Positions 13,341-21,873 of a stretch of DNA of 37,494 nt are shown piece after piece. The notes under the pieces were generated by a model that saw only the letters and a program-made list of their open reading frames with translations, was not told the DNA's origin and did not search any database. Numbering within the stretch: position 1 is the stretch's first letter; each line of letters begins with the position of its first letter. The position numbers were made by a program, and so were the translations under genes. This DNA is from a virus: positions 1-37,494 of the IMG/VR virus record IMGVR_UViG_3300032309_002153. One strand, written 5' to 3'.

Positions 13341-13492
13341 TGCCTTTAATAAAAGGTAAAGCCGCAAAAACTAAAGCAGGTTTTTCCAAAAACGTAGCCA
13401 CAGAAATAAAAGCTGGCAAACCACAAAAGCAAGCGGTTGCTATAGCATATAACGTTTCTCAAGAAAAAAAACCAAAAGGAAAGAAAAAATGA
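13340..13492 (+). CDS. 50-residue lysine-rich phage protein
   Basis: MPLIKGKAAKTKAGFSKNVA and GKPQKQAVAIAYNVSQEKKP match a short family often seen near head genes of P22-like and other phages (the GKPQKQAVAIAY segment is its hallmark). It is very basic. Function unknown; nucleic acid binding is plausible. Overlaps both neighbours. Confidence 0.75.
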   Translation: MPLIKGKAAKTKAGFSKNVATEIKAGKPQKQAVAIAYNVSQEKKPKGKKK

Positions 13493-13584
13493 AAAAAGTA
13501 ATGAGCAAAACTAAAAAACATTCAGACGTTAAAGAAGATAAAAAACTTGTAAAAAAAATGGTTAAAAAAGGATGTATGAAATAA
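13489..13584 (+). CDS. 31-residue lysine-rich peptide
   Basis: MKKVMSKTKKHSDVKEDKKL followed by VKKMVKKGCMK is nearly all charged, with one Cys. It starts in an ATGA overlap with the previous gene and is followed at once by the parS site. Peptides like this recur downstream of the GKPQKQA-type gene in related phages. Function unknown. Confidence 0.5.
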   Translation: MKKVMSKTKKHSDVKEDKKLVKKMVKKGCMK

Positions 13585-13587
13585 TAA

Positions 13588-13603
13588 TGTTCCACGTGAA
13601 ACA
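13588..13603. promoter_or_regulatory. parS: chromosomal-type parS site
   Basis: TGTTCCACGTGAAACA matches the 16-bp consensus TGTTNCACGTGAAACA, the site where bacterial chromosomal ParB clamps load. It is intergenic, at the end of a run of small genes and before the next structural gene. No ParA or ParB gene is present in the window, so any binding would have to use the host ParB. I found no second copy in this window. Confidence 0.85.
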
Positions 13604-13660
13604 TTTATAAGGCGAGCTCGTGACAGAGCTTTGAATTAGATAAAAAAAAGGATATTAGTC

Positions 13661-14515
13661 ATGAGTATTGCTAAGATTTACCAATTACCTACAATGATTC
13701 CGGGTACAGTTGGCGTGTTGCCTAATCAAAAATCTATGGTATGCGGAAACACATTAGAAGAAGTAACTACAGCTGGTTTTTTAAGCAGAACAAGTTTGGA
13801 AGGTTACCCAGTATCCACTAATGATGTGCTTCAAGTTTTTTATAATTATAACCAACAAACACAAGTTGGTGACTATGCAACATTTACCGTTGAAATTAAT
13901 AACGGTGTAATTACTTTGGTTCAAGTAGGCGCTGCAAGTGGTGGCGTTATTTTACCAGTTGTGGATGGTAATTTTGCTGTTTTTGCAGGCACTGATGGCA
14001 CTATTGCAGACATCGGTGTATCTCCCACAGGGCCTGGATTTGCTAAAGTAGTTTCATTTAATGATTTAGGTGAGCCAATTACCGAAGGGGATTTTGCTGT
14101 TTTCACTGACACGGACGGCAGCATAACTAACACTGGCTTGTCTCCAACCAATTCAGCTTTCCGAAAAGTTACTACGTTTAAAGATTTAGAAAATCCAATA
14201 TCCGGCAACCTTGCCATGTTTGCAGATGACTACGGCAGCATCGAAGACTCCGCAATCATTGCTACTGATGTGCAATTGAAATCTAGCGTGATAGCTGGCA
14301 AAGCAAACGTTACAGGGGGCGGAGCTGGTCCATACATTATTTCTGTACCAGGATGCTTAGAAACTAGCGTATTGTGCGTAACATTAAATCAGTCGGAATT
14401 ACCTGTATCATTGGTTCGTGCTTTTCCAGCTAACAACGAAATTGTTGTTGGATTAAATGCAGATCCAGGAACTATAGGAATTATAAGTTACATTGTTTAT
14501 AAAATCCCTCAGTAA
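13661..14515 (+). CDS. structural protein with repeated GDFAVF/TDGS motif
   Basis: This 284-residue protein contains about three imperfect repeats of the form NFAVFAGTDGTIADIGVSPT, GDFAVFTDTDGSITNTGLSP and NLAMFADDYGSIEDSAI (about residues 105-205). Similar repeats are common in phage virion proteins such as decoration or fibre proteins. The C-terminal ~70 residues form a separate beta-rich domain. It lies between portal and scaffold and is probably a head decoration or tail-associated protein. AAAGGA precedes the ATG. Confidence 0.65.
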   Translation: MSIAKIYQLPTMIPGTVGVLPNQKSMVCGNTLEEVTTAGFLSRTSLEGYPVSTNDVLQVFYNYNQQTQVGDYATFTVEINNGVITLVQVGAASGGVILPVVDGNFAVFAGTDGTIADIGVSPTGPGFAKVVSFNDLGEPITEGDFAVFTDTDGSITNTGLSPTNSAFRKVTTFKDLENPISGNLAMFADDYGSIEDSAIIATDVQLKSSVIAGKANVTGGGAGPYIISVPGCLETSVLCVTLNQSELPVSLVRAFPANNEIVVGLNADPGTIGIISYIVYKIPQ

Positions 14516-14525
14516 TCCCAATTAT

Positions 14526-14560
14526 TTTTATTGCCTAGGATTTTCCCCTGGGCAATAAAA
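14526..14560. terminator. bidirectional hairpin between convergent genes
   Basis: TTTTATTGCC/GGCAATAAAA is extended inward by TAGG/CCTG (one G-T pair) to a 14-bp stem with a 7-nt loop. It lies between the end of the 13661 gene and the stop of the small reverse gene. U-rich flanks on both sides suit termination in both directions. Confidence 0.65.
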
Positions 14561-14710
14561 TTATTTGCCGCTATCAATTTTAGCAATAATAATCATTAGC
14601 GACTCTACAATTTTATTGTAGGTTGTTCTTAACAATTCTTTGTCTGCTGTACTAGATAGTCCTTGTACGTATTCTTTCAGCCCCTCCAGCATTTCATTTT
14701 CTTTTTCCAT
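14561..14710 (-). CDS. 49-residue protein on the reverse strand
   Basis: MEKENEMLEGLKEYVQGLSS, then TADKELLRTTYNKIVESLMI and IIAKIDSGK is a clean helical ORF with AAAGGA before the ATG. It is the only gene on the minus strand within the head operon and converges on the hairpin at 14526. No family recognised. Its transcript would start within or near the structured region that follows. Confidence 0.6.
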   Translation of the reverse strand: MEKENEMLEGLKEYVQGLSSTADKELLRTTYNKIVESLMIIIAKIDSGK

Positions 14711-14749
14711 TACAAATCCTTTGTTTTTAAATTTATTGGTGAAATTATT

Positions 14750-14965
14750 TGTTCGGCACGAACAGGGTTTATGTCGAAATTTGTTCGTGCAGAATAAGTA
14801 TAAATTAACGCGGCGATTAGAACCCTATTGCGCTTAAAAAAATACTGACGTAAAATGTCAGTAAGTGACGTAGATTGTCACTATTGCGCAAAACGAGACC
14901 TATGCGTTAATTAGGGAATCAACCGTAATACGGGTTAAATATTCGAGATTCGCGCGATATGCGAA
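14750..14965 (+). ncRNA. structured RNA leader of the scaffold gene
   Basis: Perfect complementary pairs seen by eye: P0 GCACGAACA 14756-14764 with TGTTCGTGC 14782-14790; P1 ATTAACGC 14804-14811 with GCGTTAAT 14904-14911; P2 TTGCGC 14828-14833 with GCGCAA 14886-14891; P3 14844-14849 with 14857-14862; P4 14864-14869 with 14877-14882; P5 TTCGC 14949-14953 with GCGAA 14961-14965. P2 encloses P3 and P4, and P1 encloses P2. P3, P4 and P5 all have 7-nt loops. CCCTA 14823-14827 could pair with TAGGG 14912-14916 as a pseudoknot across P1. CGAACA (14759-14764) can also pair with TGTTCG at 14750-14755. No coding frame explains it. The scaffold gene starts 50 nt later. Confidence 0.75.
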
Positions 14966-15014
14966 GGCCATAAGGGCAAACCGTGATGGGGTTAACAGTC
15001 GAAGGATGTAGATA

Positions 15015-15731
15015 ATGGAAGAAATGAATTTGGGTCAAAGTTCAGAAGCATCAGCTCCTGTAACAAGCTCGGCTCCGGTAGAAACATCAGCGCCTAGCGA
15101 AAAGTCATTGCCTCAATCACAAGTAAACGAATTGATTGGACGCGCCAAACACGAAGCTATTGAGTCGTATAAACGTCAACAATCTAATTCGCAAGGTCAG
15201 GCTGCTCCCAGCAATTACAAAAATGAAACTGCTGAAAGTATGTCAGAGTCAAATTACCGAAAGATTGCGGCCGAAGAAGCTCAACGATTAAGAGACCAAT
15301 GGGTTTCTGATGCACAGAGCAGATCGGAACAAGAAAATGCACAGCGTATTGTTCAGACCTTCTGGGATAAAATGGCAGCAGGAAAAGAGTCTTACGAAGA
15401 TTTTGACAAAATAACGAGCGATATCGAATACGCTAGATTTCCTAATGTGGTACAGCTTTTAGCCGAACACATTGATAACTCGCATGACGTACTATACGAG
15501 CTAGGAAAAGATAGATTGAAGATGGCGCAGCTTGAGCAATTATCTCAAATGTCACCTAAAGACGCACTTGTTCACACGAGACGTTTAGCGGAATCGATCA
15601 AAGAGAATCAAGCAGCAAATCGCATCAAATACCCAAATGCACCATTGTCGCAACAACGTCCTTCTACCAGTGGAACGGAATCAGGGGGCGCTTTGTCATT
15701 TGCTCAATTAAAGGCGAAATACAAGGGATAG
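15015..15731 (+). CDS. scaffolding protein, P22 gp8-like
   Basis: This 238-residue, Ser/Ala/Gln-rich, helical and highly charged protein lies directly before the coat gene, the position of P22 gene 8 (303 residues). The N-terminus is disordered (ASAPVTSSAPVETSAPSEKS). A long helical middle contains EEAQRLRDQWVSDAQSRSEQ, and the C-terminus GGALSFAQLKAKYKG is basic, as in coat-binding scaffold tails. It directs procapsid assembly and exits before packaging. In P22, scaffold synthesis is autoregulated after transcription. The structured leader upstream may relate to that. Confidence 0.85.
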   Translation: MEEMNLGQSSEASAPVTSSAPVETSAPSEKSLPQSQVNELIGRAKHEAIESYKRQQSNSQGQAAPSNYKNETAESMSESNYRKIAAEEAQRLRDQWVSDAQSRSEQENAQRIVQTFWDKMAAGKESYEDFDKITSDIEYARFPNVVQLLAEHIDNSHDVLYELGKDRLKMAQLEQLSQMSPKDALVHTRRLAESIKENQAANRIKYPNAPLSQQRPSTSGTESGGALSFAQLKAKYKG

Positions 15732-15775
15732 CTCACAAGGTTCCGTTATTTTAACTTAAAATAAAGGATGCCAAA

Positions 15776-17092
15776 ATGTCTACATTTCCTAATAATATTT
15801 TGCAACAAGTCCAAACCTACCAACGTTCTGGTTTGGCATTAATGCAAAACTTGTGCTGCCATGTATCTACAGCAAACACAAAGTTTAAAGATTTTGAAAA
15901 AGTTCAAGCAAACTTAGGTTCTGTAGTTACCTTTGATTTACCACCACGTGCTGTAACTAGCGCCGGATTGGTTGCTGTATTTCAACCAGCAGACCAACGT
16001 GTGTTATCTTTGACTGCCGATCAAGCCAACAACAGTTCTTTTGCTGTTACATCTCAACAACGTATATTCAACTTAGAAAAAGGCGAAGATGATTACATGC
16101 GTGTATTCGGACGTAGCTTTGTTGCAGAATTAGCAACTCAAGTTGAGGGCAATATTGCTCTTAACTGGGCGTCTGGTGTACGCAGTCAATTAGATGGTAC
16201 GCTTAATACGGCATCAGGCCCATATCGTTTCTTTGGTAATGGTTCTACGGCATTATCTTCATATCAACAATTAGCACAAGCCGTAATGCTATTTAAAACC
16301 TACGGTTCTGTATCTCAAGGCATTAAAGTTTATTTGCCTGATAGTGTTACACCAAGTATCATTGGTAACGGTTTAAATCAATTTGCTCCAGAAAGAAACA
16401 ACAAAGACGCAATGAGTTGGGAACTTGGTGAGTTTGGTTCACCACGCGTAGAATATTACTCATCAAACTTGATGCCTATTCATGTATCTGGTAATACTGG
16501 GGTGTTGGGTCAAAGATTGACTGTTGTAAGCACTAACGATCCAACAGGCCAAAACGTTACTCAAATCACAGTAAGCGGTGCTACAGCAAATGATGCGCAA
16601 GCTGTTTTCTCTGGCGATTTGATGCAATTTGCTGATGGCGTAACTGGCAAGCCTGATATGAGATATTTGACATTCATTGGTCATTTCCCATCAGTGAGCC
16701 CAGTCCAATTTCGTATTACACAAGACGCTGCGGCTGATGGTAGCGGAAATGTAGTTCTTACAATTACGCCTGGTCTTAACTCAGCTGGTGGTAATACTCA
16801 AAACTTGAATAATCCTATTCAAGCTGGAATGGAAATTTTAACATTCCCATCACATCGTTGTGGCGGTATTTTGGGTGGCGATGCGTTATATTTAGCAATG
16901 CCACAATTACCAGAACAATCACCCTACGACACAGCCAACGAATATGATGATACGACTGGTGTTTCACTTCGTTTAACATACGGTTCTTTGTTCGGTCAAA
17001 ACCAAACGGGTATGATTTACGACGAAGTTCATGGCTCCGTACTTGTTCCCGAGTACTCCTTGCGCTTTATGATTCCAATGTCACAAGGTTAA
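15776..17092 (+). CDS. major coat protein, P22 gp5-like
   Basis: This 438-residue protein is close to the P22 coat in length (430). Recognisable stretches include FKDFEKVQANLGSVVTFDLP near residue 40 and EDDYMRVFGRSFVAELATQV near 120. Ending near YSLRFMIPMSQG, it has the HK97-fold arrangement of the P22 family, including a mid-protein insertion domain. Forms the icosahedral shell. AAGGATGCCAAAATG gives a good ribosome binding site. The codon choice is even and gene-like, as for a highly expressed protein. Confidence 0.92.
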   Translation: MSTFPNNILQQVQTYQRSGLALMQNLCCHVSTANTKFKDFEKVQANLGSVVTFDLPPRAVTSAGLVAVFQPADQRVLSLTADQANNSSFAVTSQQRIFNLEKGEDDYMRVFGRSFVAELATQVEGNIALNWASGVRSQLDGTLNTASGPYRFFGNGSTALSSYQQLAQAVMLFKTYGSVSQGIKVYLPDSVTPSIIGNGLNQFAPERNNKDAMSWELGEFGSPRVEYYSSNLMPIHVSGNTGVLGQRLTVVSTNDPTGQNVTQITVSGATANDAQAVFSGDLMQFADGVTGKPDMRYLTFIGHFPSVSPVQFRITQDAAADGSGNVVLTITPGLNSAGGNTQNLNNPIQAGMEILTFPSHRCGGILGGDALYLAMPQLPEQSPYDTANEYDDTTGVSLRLTYGSLFGQNQTGMIYDEVHGSVLVPEYSLRFMIPMSQG

Positions 17093-17148
17093 TAAATTTA
17101 TGGGGCTGGCAACCGCTGGCCTCTTAATTTAATTTTGAGGAAAATAAA

Positions 17149-17964
17149 ATGACCGCTATACAAAATAACCCAATTATAAATATGTCCTATCTTTATAAAT
17201 ACGGTTTTGTGATATCCAACAGTCCAGATACAATTAACACAAAATTGTTAATCTCTGCGGGTCAATGTCGAGATTCTAACAATGTTATGGATATTACATT
17301 AGGTTTTGCTAACGTTGAAGGCGTAATTAACCCTGTGACTGGCGTTGAAGGACTTGTATTAAATGCTGCAACCGTTGGAGCTAACGGATTAGACACTGGC
17401 GTTTTAGAAGCAAACACAATGTATGCGATATACGCTATTGCTGATTCACGTTATTATCTTGGTACTGCTGTTATTGCCACTAAAGCATCTAATTCCGCAC
17501 CCTCATTACCAGCTGGTTATGATTCAATGCGATTAATTGGGTTTTGGGCAACACAATCCGCAAATGCGCTATTTGAACTAGGTAGTTATTCTAATTATGG
17601 TTCTAATATGACGTTTATGTATTTAGATGAAAGACCAGTGTTATCTCTTGGAACTTCAACTTCATATGCCTATGTAAACTTGGTTAATGTTGTGCCTCCA
17701 ACTGCAAATCAGTTTGCAATTATAAATTCAATTTACAAGCCAGCAAACCCAGGCGCAAATTTACTTCTTGCCCCTGGCAGCGGCATAAACCATGCGTCAT
17801 CTGTTATAACCGGGCAAGTTTCAAACGTTAACGTAACATCTAGCACGTTTGTTTTGGTTCAGCCTCACAATATTACAGGTGCCATTGTGCCTGCTATTTT
17901 GTATGCGGTAGGCGTAGGTGATACGGCATCGTTGTCAGTAAGTGGGTTTAACGTTCAACTTTAA
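17149..17964 (+). CDS. virion-associated beta-rich protein
   Basis: This 271-residue protein lies directly after the coat gene. It has LLISAGQCRDSNNVMDITLG (about 38-57) and ANTMYAIYAIADSRYYLGTA, motifs common in phage structural proteins of unknown role in this position. It may decorate the capsid or bind the head-tail joint. GAGG precedes the ATG. No catalytic motif seen. Confidence 0.65.
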   Translation: MTAIQNNPIINMSYLYKYGFVISNSPDTINTKLLISAGQCRDSNNVMDITLGFANVEGVINPVTGVEGLVLNAATVGANGLDTGVLEANTMYAIYAIADSRYYLGTAVIATKASNSAPSLPAGYDSMRLIGFWATQSANALFELGSYSNYGSNMTFMYLDERPVLSLGTSTSYAYVNLVNVVPPTANQFAIINSIYKPANPGANLLLAPGSGINHASSVITGQVSNVNVTSSTFVLVQPHNITGAIVPAILYAVGVGDTASLSVSGFNVQL

Positions 17965-17975
17965 GAAACATAATT

Positions 17976-18000
17976 TAATGGGGGTTATAAACCCCCATTA
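17976..18000 (+). terminator. strong 10-bp hairpin after the capsid gene cluster
   Basis: TAATGGGGGT and ACCCCCATTA pair perfectly around a TATAA loop, directly after the 17149 gene and 18 nt before the gp4-like start. It lacks a long T-run, so it may stabilise the coat transcript or cause partial termination. Confidence 0.6.
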
Positions 18001-18018
18001 TTAACTGAGGGTTATTTT

Positions 18019-18774
18019 ATGGCTTATACAGCGGAACAATTGATTGAGAAATCTTTTTATTTGTCTGGTGTTGTAGCTAGAAGTTTACAGACACCTACAG
18101 GCGAACAAATATCGTTAGGTTTAGATTTGCTTAATGCGCTATTAGATTTTAAGCAAATTGAAACGGATTTAATACCATACTGGCAATACATAGAAATGCC
18201 ATGCGTTCAAAACCAAGAATATTATTTTTTGCCATACGTTGTGGCTGTTGAAAGCGCTACGTTTAACTTATCAGTTATTAGATATGGCATGAGAAGTAAT
18301 TCACGTACAGCATATACCGGCTCACCTAGGGTTGATAATATTAGTTCGTTACCTTTTTCTTACAACTTTAACAGGTGTATTGGTGGTGGTAATTTAGGTG
18401 TGTATTTTCTGCCTAACACAAATTACCCATTAAAAATGATGGTTAAGATATTTTTATCTAACGTCGCATTAAATACAGATTTAACCAATATTTCCGAATT
18501 AGTTCCATACACTTTTATAAATACGGATAATCAAGGATTTGACTCGGGTTATATTGAATATTTAAGATATGGTTTGGCTGCTAAGATATGCGAAGAATAC
18601 GGCGTATCTATGAACCCAGAAGCCATGCGCACATTAACAGCTTATGAACGTAAGTTGATGTATGTGTCACCCCCAGATTTGATTATGCAAAAATCAAGCA
18701 TGCTTAACGCAAGTAAAACACCTACGTTAAACATGGGATTTGTCAATTTGAGCAATGGGTTTGTGCCTTCTTGA
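18019..18774 (+). CDS. head-to-tail adaptor, P22 gp4-like
   Basis: This 251-residue protein has an N-terminal helical start, TAEQLIEKSFYLSGVVARSL and EQISLGLDLLNALLDFKQIE, that is characteristic of the gp4-like tail-accessory family, followed by PYWQYIEMPCVQNQEYYFLP. It is longer than P22 gp4 (166 residues). It would bind below the portal to close the head and receive the gp10-type tail hub. It is the last rightward gene of the head cluster. Confidence 0.85.
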   Translation: MAYTAEQLIEKSFYLSGVVARSLQTPTGEQISLGLDLLNALLDFKQIETDLIPYWQYIEMPCVQNQEYYFLPYVVAVESATFNLSVIRYGMRSNSRTAYTGSPRVDNISSLPFSYNFNRCIGGGNLGVYFLPNTNYPLKMMVKIFLSNVALNTDLTNISELVPYTFINTDNQGFDSGYIEYLRYGLAAKICEEYGVSMNPEAMRTLTAYERKLMYVSPPDLIMQKSSMLNASKTPTLNMGFVNLSNGFVPS

Positions 18775-18797
18775 TTAATTTTAAATAAATTAATCAA
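18771..18797. terminator. bidirectional hairpin overlapping both stop codons
   Basis: TTGATTAATTT and AAATTAATCAA form a perfect 11-bp stem around a TAAAT loop. The arms contain the stop codons of the two converging genes. A T-run is available on the minus strand. Confidence 0.7.
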
Positions 18798-20886
18798 AAA
18801 GCTCATTAAGATATTTTTTGCCTTCGTAAGCGGCTATACCCGCAGGAATTCCTATTCCGGCGGTATATAATGCTCCTTTTAATCTATTTTTAATGGCGTC
18901 TCTGTTATTAACATGCCTGCTGTATTCTTTTTGTAATCTGTCCAATTCAGTTTTAGATATGTTTTTTTGTTCCATTTTTCTTTTTAAAGCGGCAGCCAGT
19001 CTTTCTTGTTCTTTTATTTCGTATTGCATTTTAGGAATTTCAACATCAAGAGTTTTCCTTCGTTCTTGTTCTTGTTGTCGTAGTTTGAATTCATTTTTTC
19101 TTTGTTCCGCTACTTTTTGAAGCTCTGGCACAAGTCTTTCCGCTTGAGAAAGTCTGTTTGCAGCTGTTGAATGGCGCACAAAAGTTTCAGCAATATCAGG
19201 GTTTAGCTGCATGTAAGGCATTAAATTTTCACTTGGAGAACTAAGGCCTTGCATATTTTTGCCTAAAGATTGACCCACAATTAATCTTTGTAATTCAGGA
19301 TTTTGTCGGACTTGATTTTGTATAATATCGTTGCCGCTGGTATTTCCGGCAAGAATTTCTGCAATGTTTTTAGATGTTCTTCCGTGTTGTAACATTTCTT
19401 GATATAAAGGGTTTTTGTACAAAGGTGCGTATTCAGTGGCATATCGTTTATTTATTGCTTTTAATTTTTCCAGGTAATGGGAACCTAGTTGATCTTCTAT
19501 AACCGACGACATTTGTTTAGCAGTATTTTCTATTTCTTGCCCTCTAGCAATCCAATCTGATTGTGCTTGCGGGGTTACTTCTCGAGCAAAAGCTTTTTTA
19601 TAAGCTTCTTGCGATTGCCTCAATGTTTCACGATATGCCGTCATATAATCTTTGGCATTTATGTTTTTTTCTTCGGAAATAGAAAGAAATATTTTTTGAA
19701 GGTTTTTTTTCTCTTCATCAGTAGAGGCGCCACCAACCATTTTATATAAAGATTTTTGAACGTCTTTTAATTCTGGGGTTTGATGTACTGTTATATTTTT
19801 GCTGGCCAATTCTTTATTAAACTCATCATACAAATCACCTAAAGCTTGTTTTACGCCCCCTTCTCTTTTTCCTTTTTCATTTATTTTACCTTCAATTGCA
19901 TTCACAATTTCTGTAGATGCCCTTTGCCCATGATTTTCATTTGGCCTATAAAAATGTTCGGCTTGTCGTTGAGATTGATTTAATTCTTCTTTAATTCTTG
20001 GGATGATTGTTTCATGCCTCATGTCAGGAAGCATGGTGCTAAAATCTTCTGGTTGTATATTCGCATGTTCTTGTTGTAATTCTGGAAGTTTTGCTTTTTG
20101 AGTTTCAGCATTGAGCTGCAATCTTTCTGGGTTGCTTATTCCAAATTTGTGACTTGCTTCAGAAGCTAATAATTTTTCTTCTTCCGATAATTTATTTAAT
20201 TGTGTTGATGCTTGTTCTATGGCGCTGGTGGATGGTTTGCGCAATCCAAGAACTGATTTTAAAAGGGCATCAGGTAAATTGCCCAGAGCTTTGACGCCAA
20301 AAGGAATCACAGCGGCTTCTAATCCAGAAGTGCCACGTTGCATGACCCCTCCTGGCTCGGTAGCAGCAAAACCACCAAATGTAGAAGCCACGTCTGCAGC
20401 GCCTGATGATGCACCGGCTCTGCCAAGTCCAGATCTAAGTGCGGCAATCAAGGGGGCTGCAGCTATTGTTTGTCCAATTCCTCGCCCAATTGATTTTCCT
20501 GCTTGAGCCCCATATTCTTCAGGCGCCTGTTCTCCTTGAAACTTTTCACCAGATAAAGCGGCAAGTGAAGACTGCAAACCTTCCTGTGCGCCTCCCGGTA
20601 TTTGTTCTGCTGCAGGGATAACACCGTAACCAAGTTTTTGGCCTGCAGATTCTGCGTAAGGAAGATTGCTTGCTTTTCCAACTTTTCCAAGCATTTGCGA
20701 TAAGAAATCTTTGCCGGTTTCTCTAATTCCTTGGGATAACATATCACCTATACCAGGAAGAGTTTCGCCTCTTCTTAACAACTCAGCTTCTATGTCTTCC
20801 TTTGGTGGATTTGAGGCCATATTATTTCTAGGGGTCTCGCCTCTCCTGGACAGCTCGGCTAAAATTTCTTGTTTTGTAAGTGCCAT
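18790..20886 (-). CDS. DNA ejection protein, gp16-like
   Basis: This 698-residue protein has two N-terminal repeats of the kind ILAELSRRGE and IEAELLRRGE (residues 8-17 and 32-41). An Ala/Gly-rich hydrophobic segment follows (IGQTIAAAPLIAALRSGLGR, about 137-157), and then long helical, Gln-rich stretches to a C-terminal hydrophobic patch (GALYTAGIGIPAGIAAYEGK). The size, position at the end of the ejection cluster and membrane-active look fit P22 gp16-type proteins that enter the host and help DNA cross the envelope. Assignment by position and composition. Confidence 0.65.
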   Translation of the reverse strand: MALTKQEILAELSRRGETPRNNMASNPPKEDIEAELLRRGETLPGIGDMLSQGIRETGKDFLSQMLGKVGKASNLPYAESAGQKLGYGVIPAAEQIPGGAQEGLQSSLAALSGEKFQGEQAPEEYGAQAGKSIGRGIGQTIAAAPLIAALRSGLGRAGASSGAADVASTFGGFAATEPGGVMQRGTSGLEAAVIPFGVKALGNLPDALLKSVLGLRKPSTSAIEQASTQLNKLSEEEKLLASEASHKFGISNPERLQLNAETQKAKLPELQQEHANIQPEDFSTMLPDMRHETIIPRIKEELNQSQRQAEHFYRPNENHGQRASTEIVNAIEGKINEKGKREGGVKQALGDLYDEFNKELASKNITVHQTPELKDVQKSLYKMVGGASTDEEKKNLQKIFLSISEEKNINAKDYMTAYRETLRQSQEAYKKAFAREVTPQAQSDWIARGQEIENTAKQMSSVIEDQLGSHYLEKLKAINKRYATEYAPLYKNPLYQEMLQHGRTSKNIAEILAGNTSGNDIIQNQVRQNPELQRLIVGQSLGKNMQGLSSPSENLMPYMQLNPDIAETFVRHSTAANRLSQAERLVPELQKVAEQRKNEFKLRQQEQERRKTLDVEIPKMQYEIKEQERLAAALKRKMEQKNISKTELDRLQKEYSRHVNNRDAIKNRLKGALYTAGIGIPAGIAAYEGKKYLNELFD

Positions 20887-21860
20887 TATTGCATGCTCGC
20901 TAAAAGTTGTTTAAGTTCTTCAGTAGACATCTTTCTTAAGTTCATTGCAGATGATACTTTGTTTGCTCTTGTTCTTTCGGCGTTATCCCTTGCAATTTTT
21001 TCATCAATGGACTTTGATGGAGCTTCTTCATTAATTAATGAAATGCCACCTTCTCTTTTTTTGCTTCTTTTAACTGTATCTTCAAGTCGGTGCAAAAAAG
21101 ATTTTAATCTTTGAGCATAATTTTTTTCCCCAGCCCCAACCTTTAAAACATCTTCGGCGTCTGCGTCACTATACCCAAGTTTTTTTAAGTATGGCTTTAT
21201 TTCTTTTTGTAATGATTTAAATGATTTATATTCATCTGCCAATGGCCCGGAAATTGCTTTGTCTTTGGCTACATCAAATTTAGTAATTAAATCACCGGGG
21301 AATTTTTTTGAAAGGGCAGCTAGTGCTTGTATTCTAGGCTCCAACTCCTCGTAAGCCGTTAACGTTGATTGCGTTCCTTCGGTTGTTGATGAAGTTGGAA
21401 TGCTAGAAACAGGACTGCCTTCCGGACTAATAATAGTTGAGCCAGGAGCTGCTTGTCTTGCGTTTAATTTTTCAACAATATTTTGTCGCATGCTGGTTGA
21501 TGGTGTCTGCTGGTACTGTTGGCCTGTCGCTGCTTGAGGCGCACTAGGACCGCCAAACAAACTTTTAATTGCATCAATAGGGGACTTTTGCGGCTGTTGC
21601 TGTTGGCTGCTTAATGCGTTACTAATGTAATTAGATATTTGTTGTTGGGCTTGCGGTTCTAAGGCTGAAAAGACAGGACTTATTGCAATATTTGCCAACG
21701 GAGAAATACGTTTGTGAAAAATATCGGCTTCTTGTTGTTCGGGCAAATATTTGGCCATCGTCATGGCGTTGTAAGATTGCAAAGCTTTCCCCAAAAGATT
21801 ATTCCAAGGATTTATTTCATCGGCAGTTGTTTTTCCTGGATTATAAAAAGTAGATACCAT
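20886..21860 (-). CDS. DNA ejection protein, gp20-like
   Basis: This 324-residue protein is Gln/Ser-rich and largely helical. It has an N-terminal GKTTADEINPWNNLLGKALQ and a C-terminal RKMSTEELKQLLASMQ. It lies in the middle of the ejection cluster, where P22 has gene 20. The stop overlaps the next gene's start. It would be packaged in the head and expelled with the DNA. No detailed homology can be seen. Confidence 0.6.
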   Translation of the reverse strand: MVSTFYNPGKTTADEINPWNNLLGKALQSYNAMTMAKYLPEQQEADIFHKRISPLANIAISPVFSALEPQAQQQISNYISNALSSQQQQPQKSPIDAIKSLFGGPSAPQAATGQQYQQTPSTSMRQNIVEKLNARQAAPGSTIISPEGSPVSSIPTSSTTEGTQSTLTAYEELEPRIQALAALSKKFPGDLITKFDVAKDKAISGPLADEYKSFKSLQKEIKPYLKKLGYSDADAEDVLKVGAGEKNYAQRLKSFLHRLEDTVKRSKKREGGISLINEEAPSKSIDEKIARDNAERTRANKVSSAMNLRKMSTEELKQLLASMQ

Positions 21861-21873
21861 GATATATCCTTAA

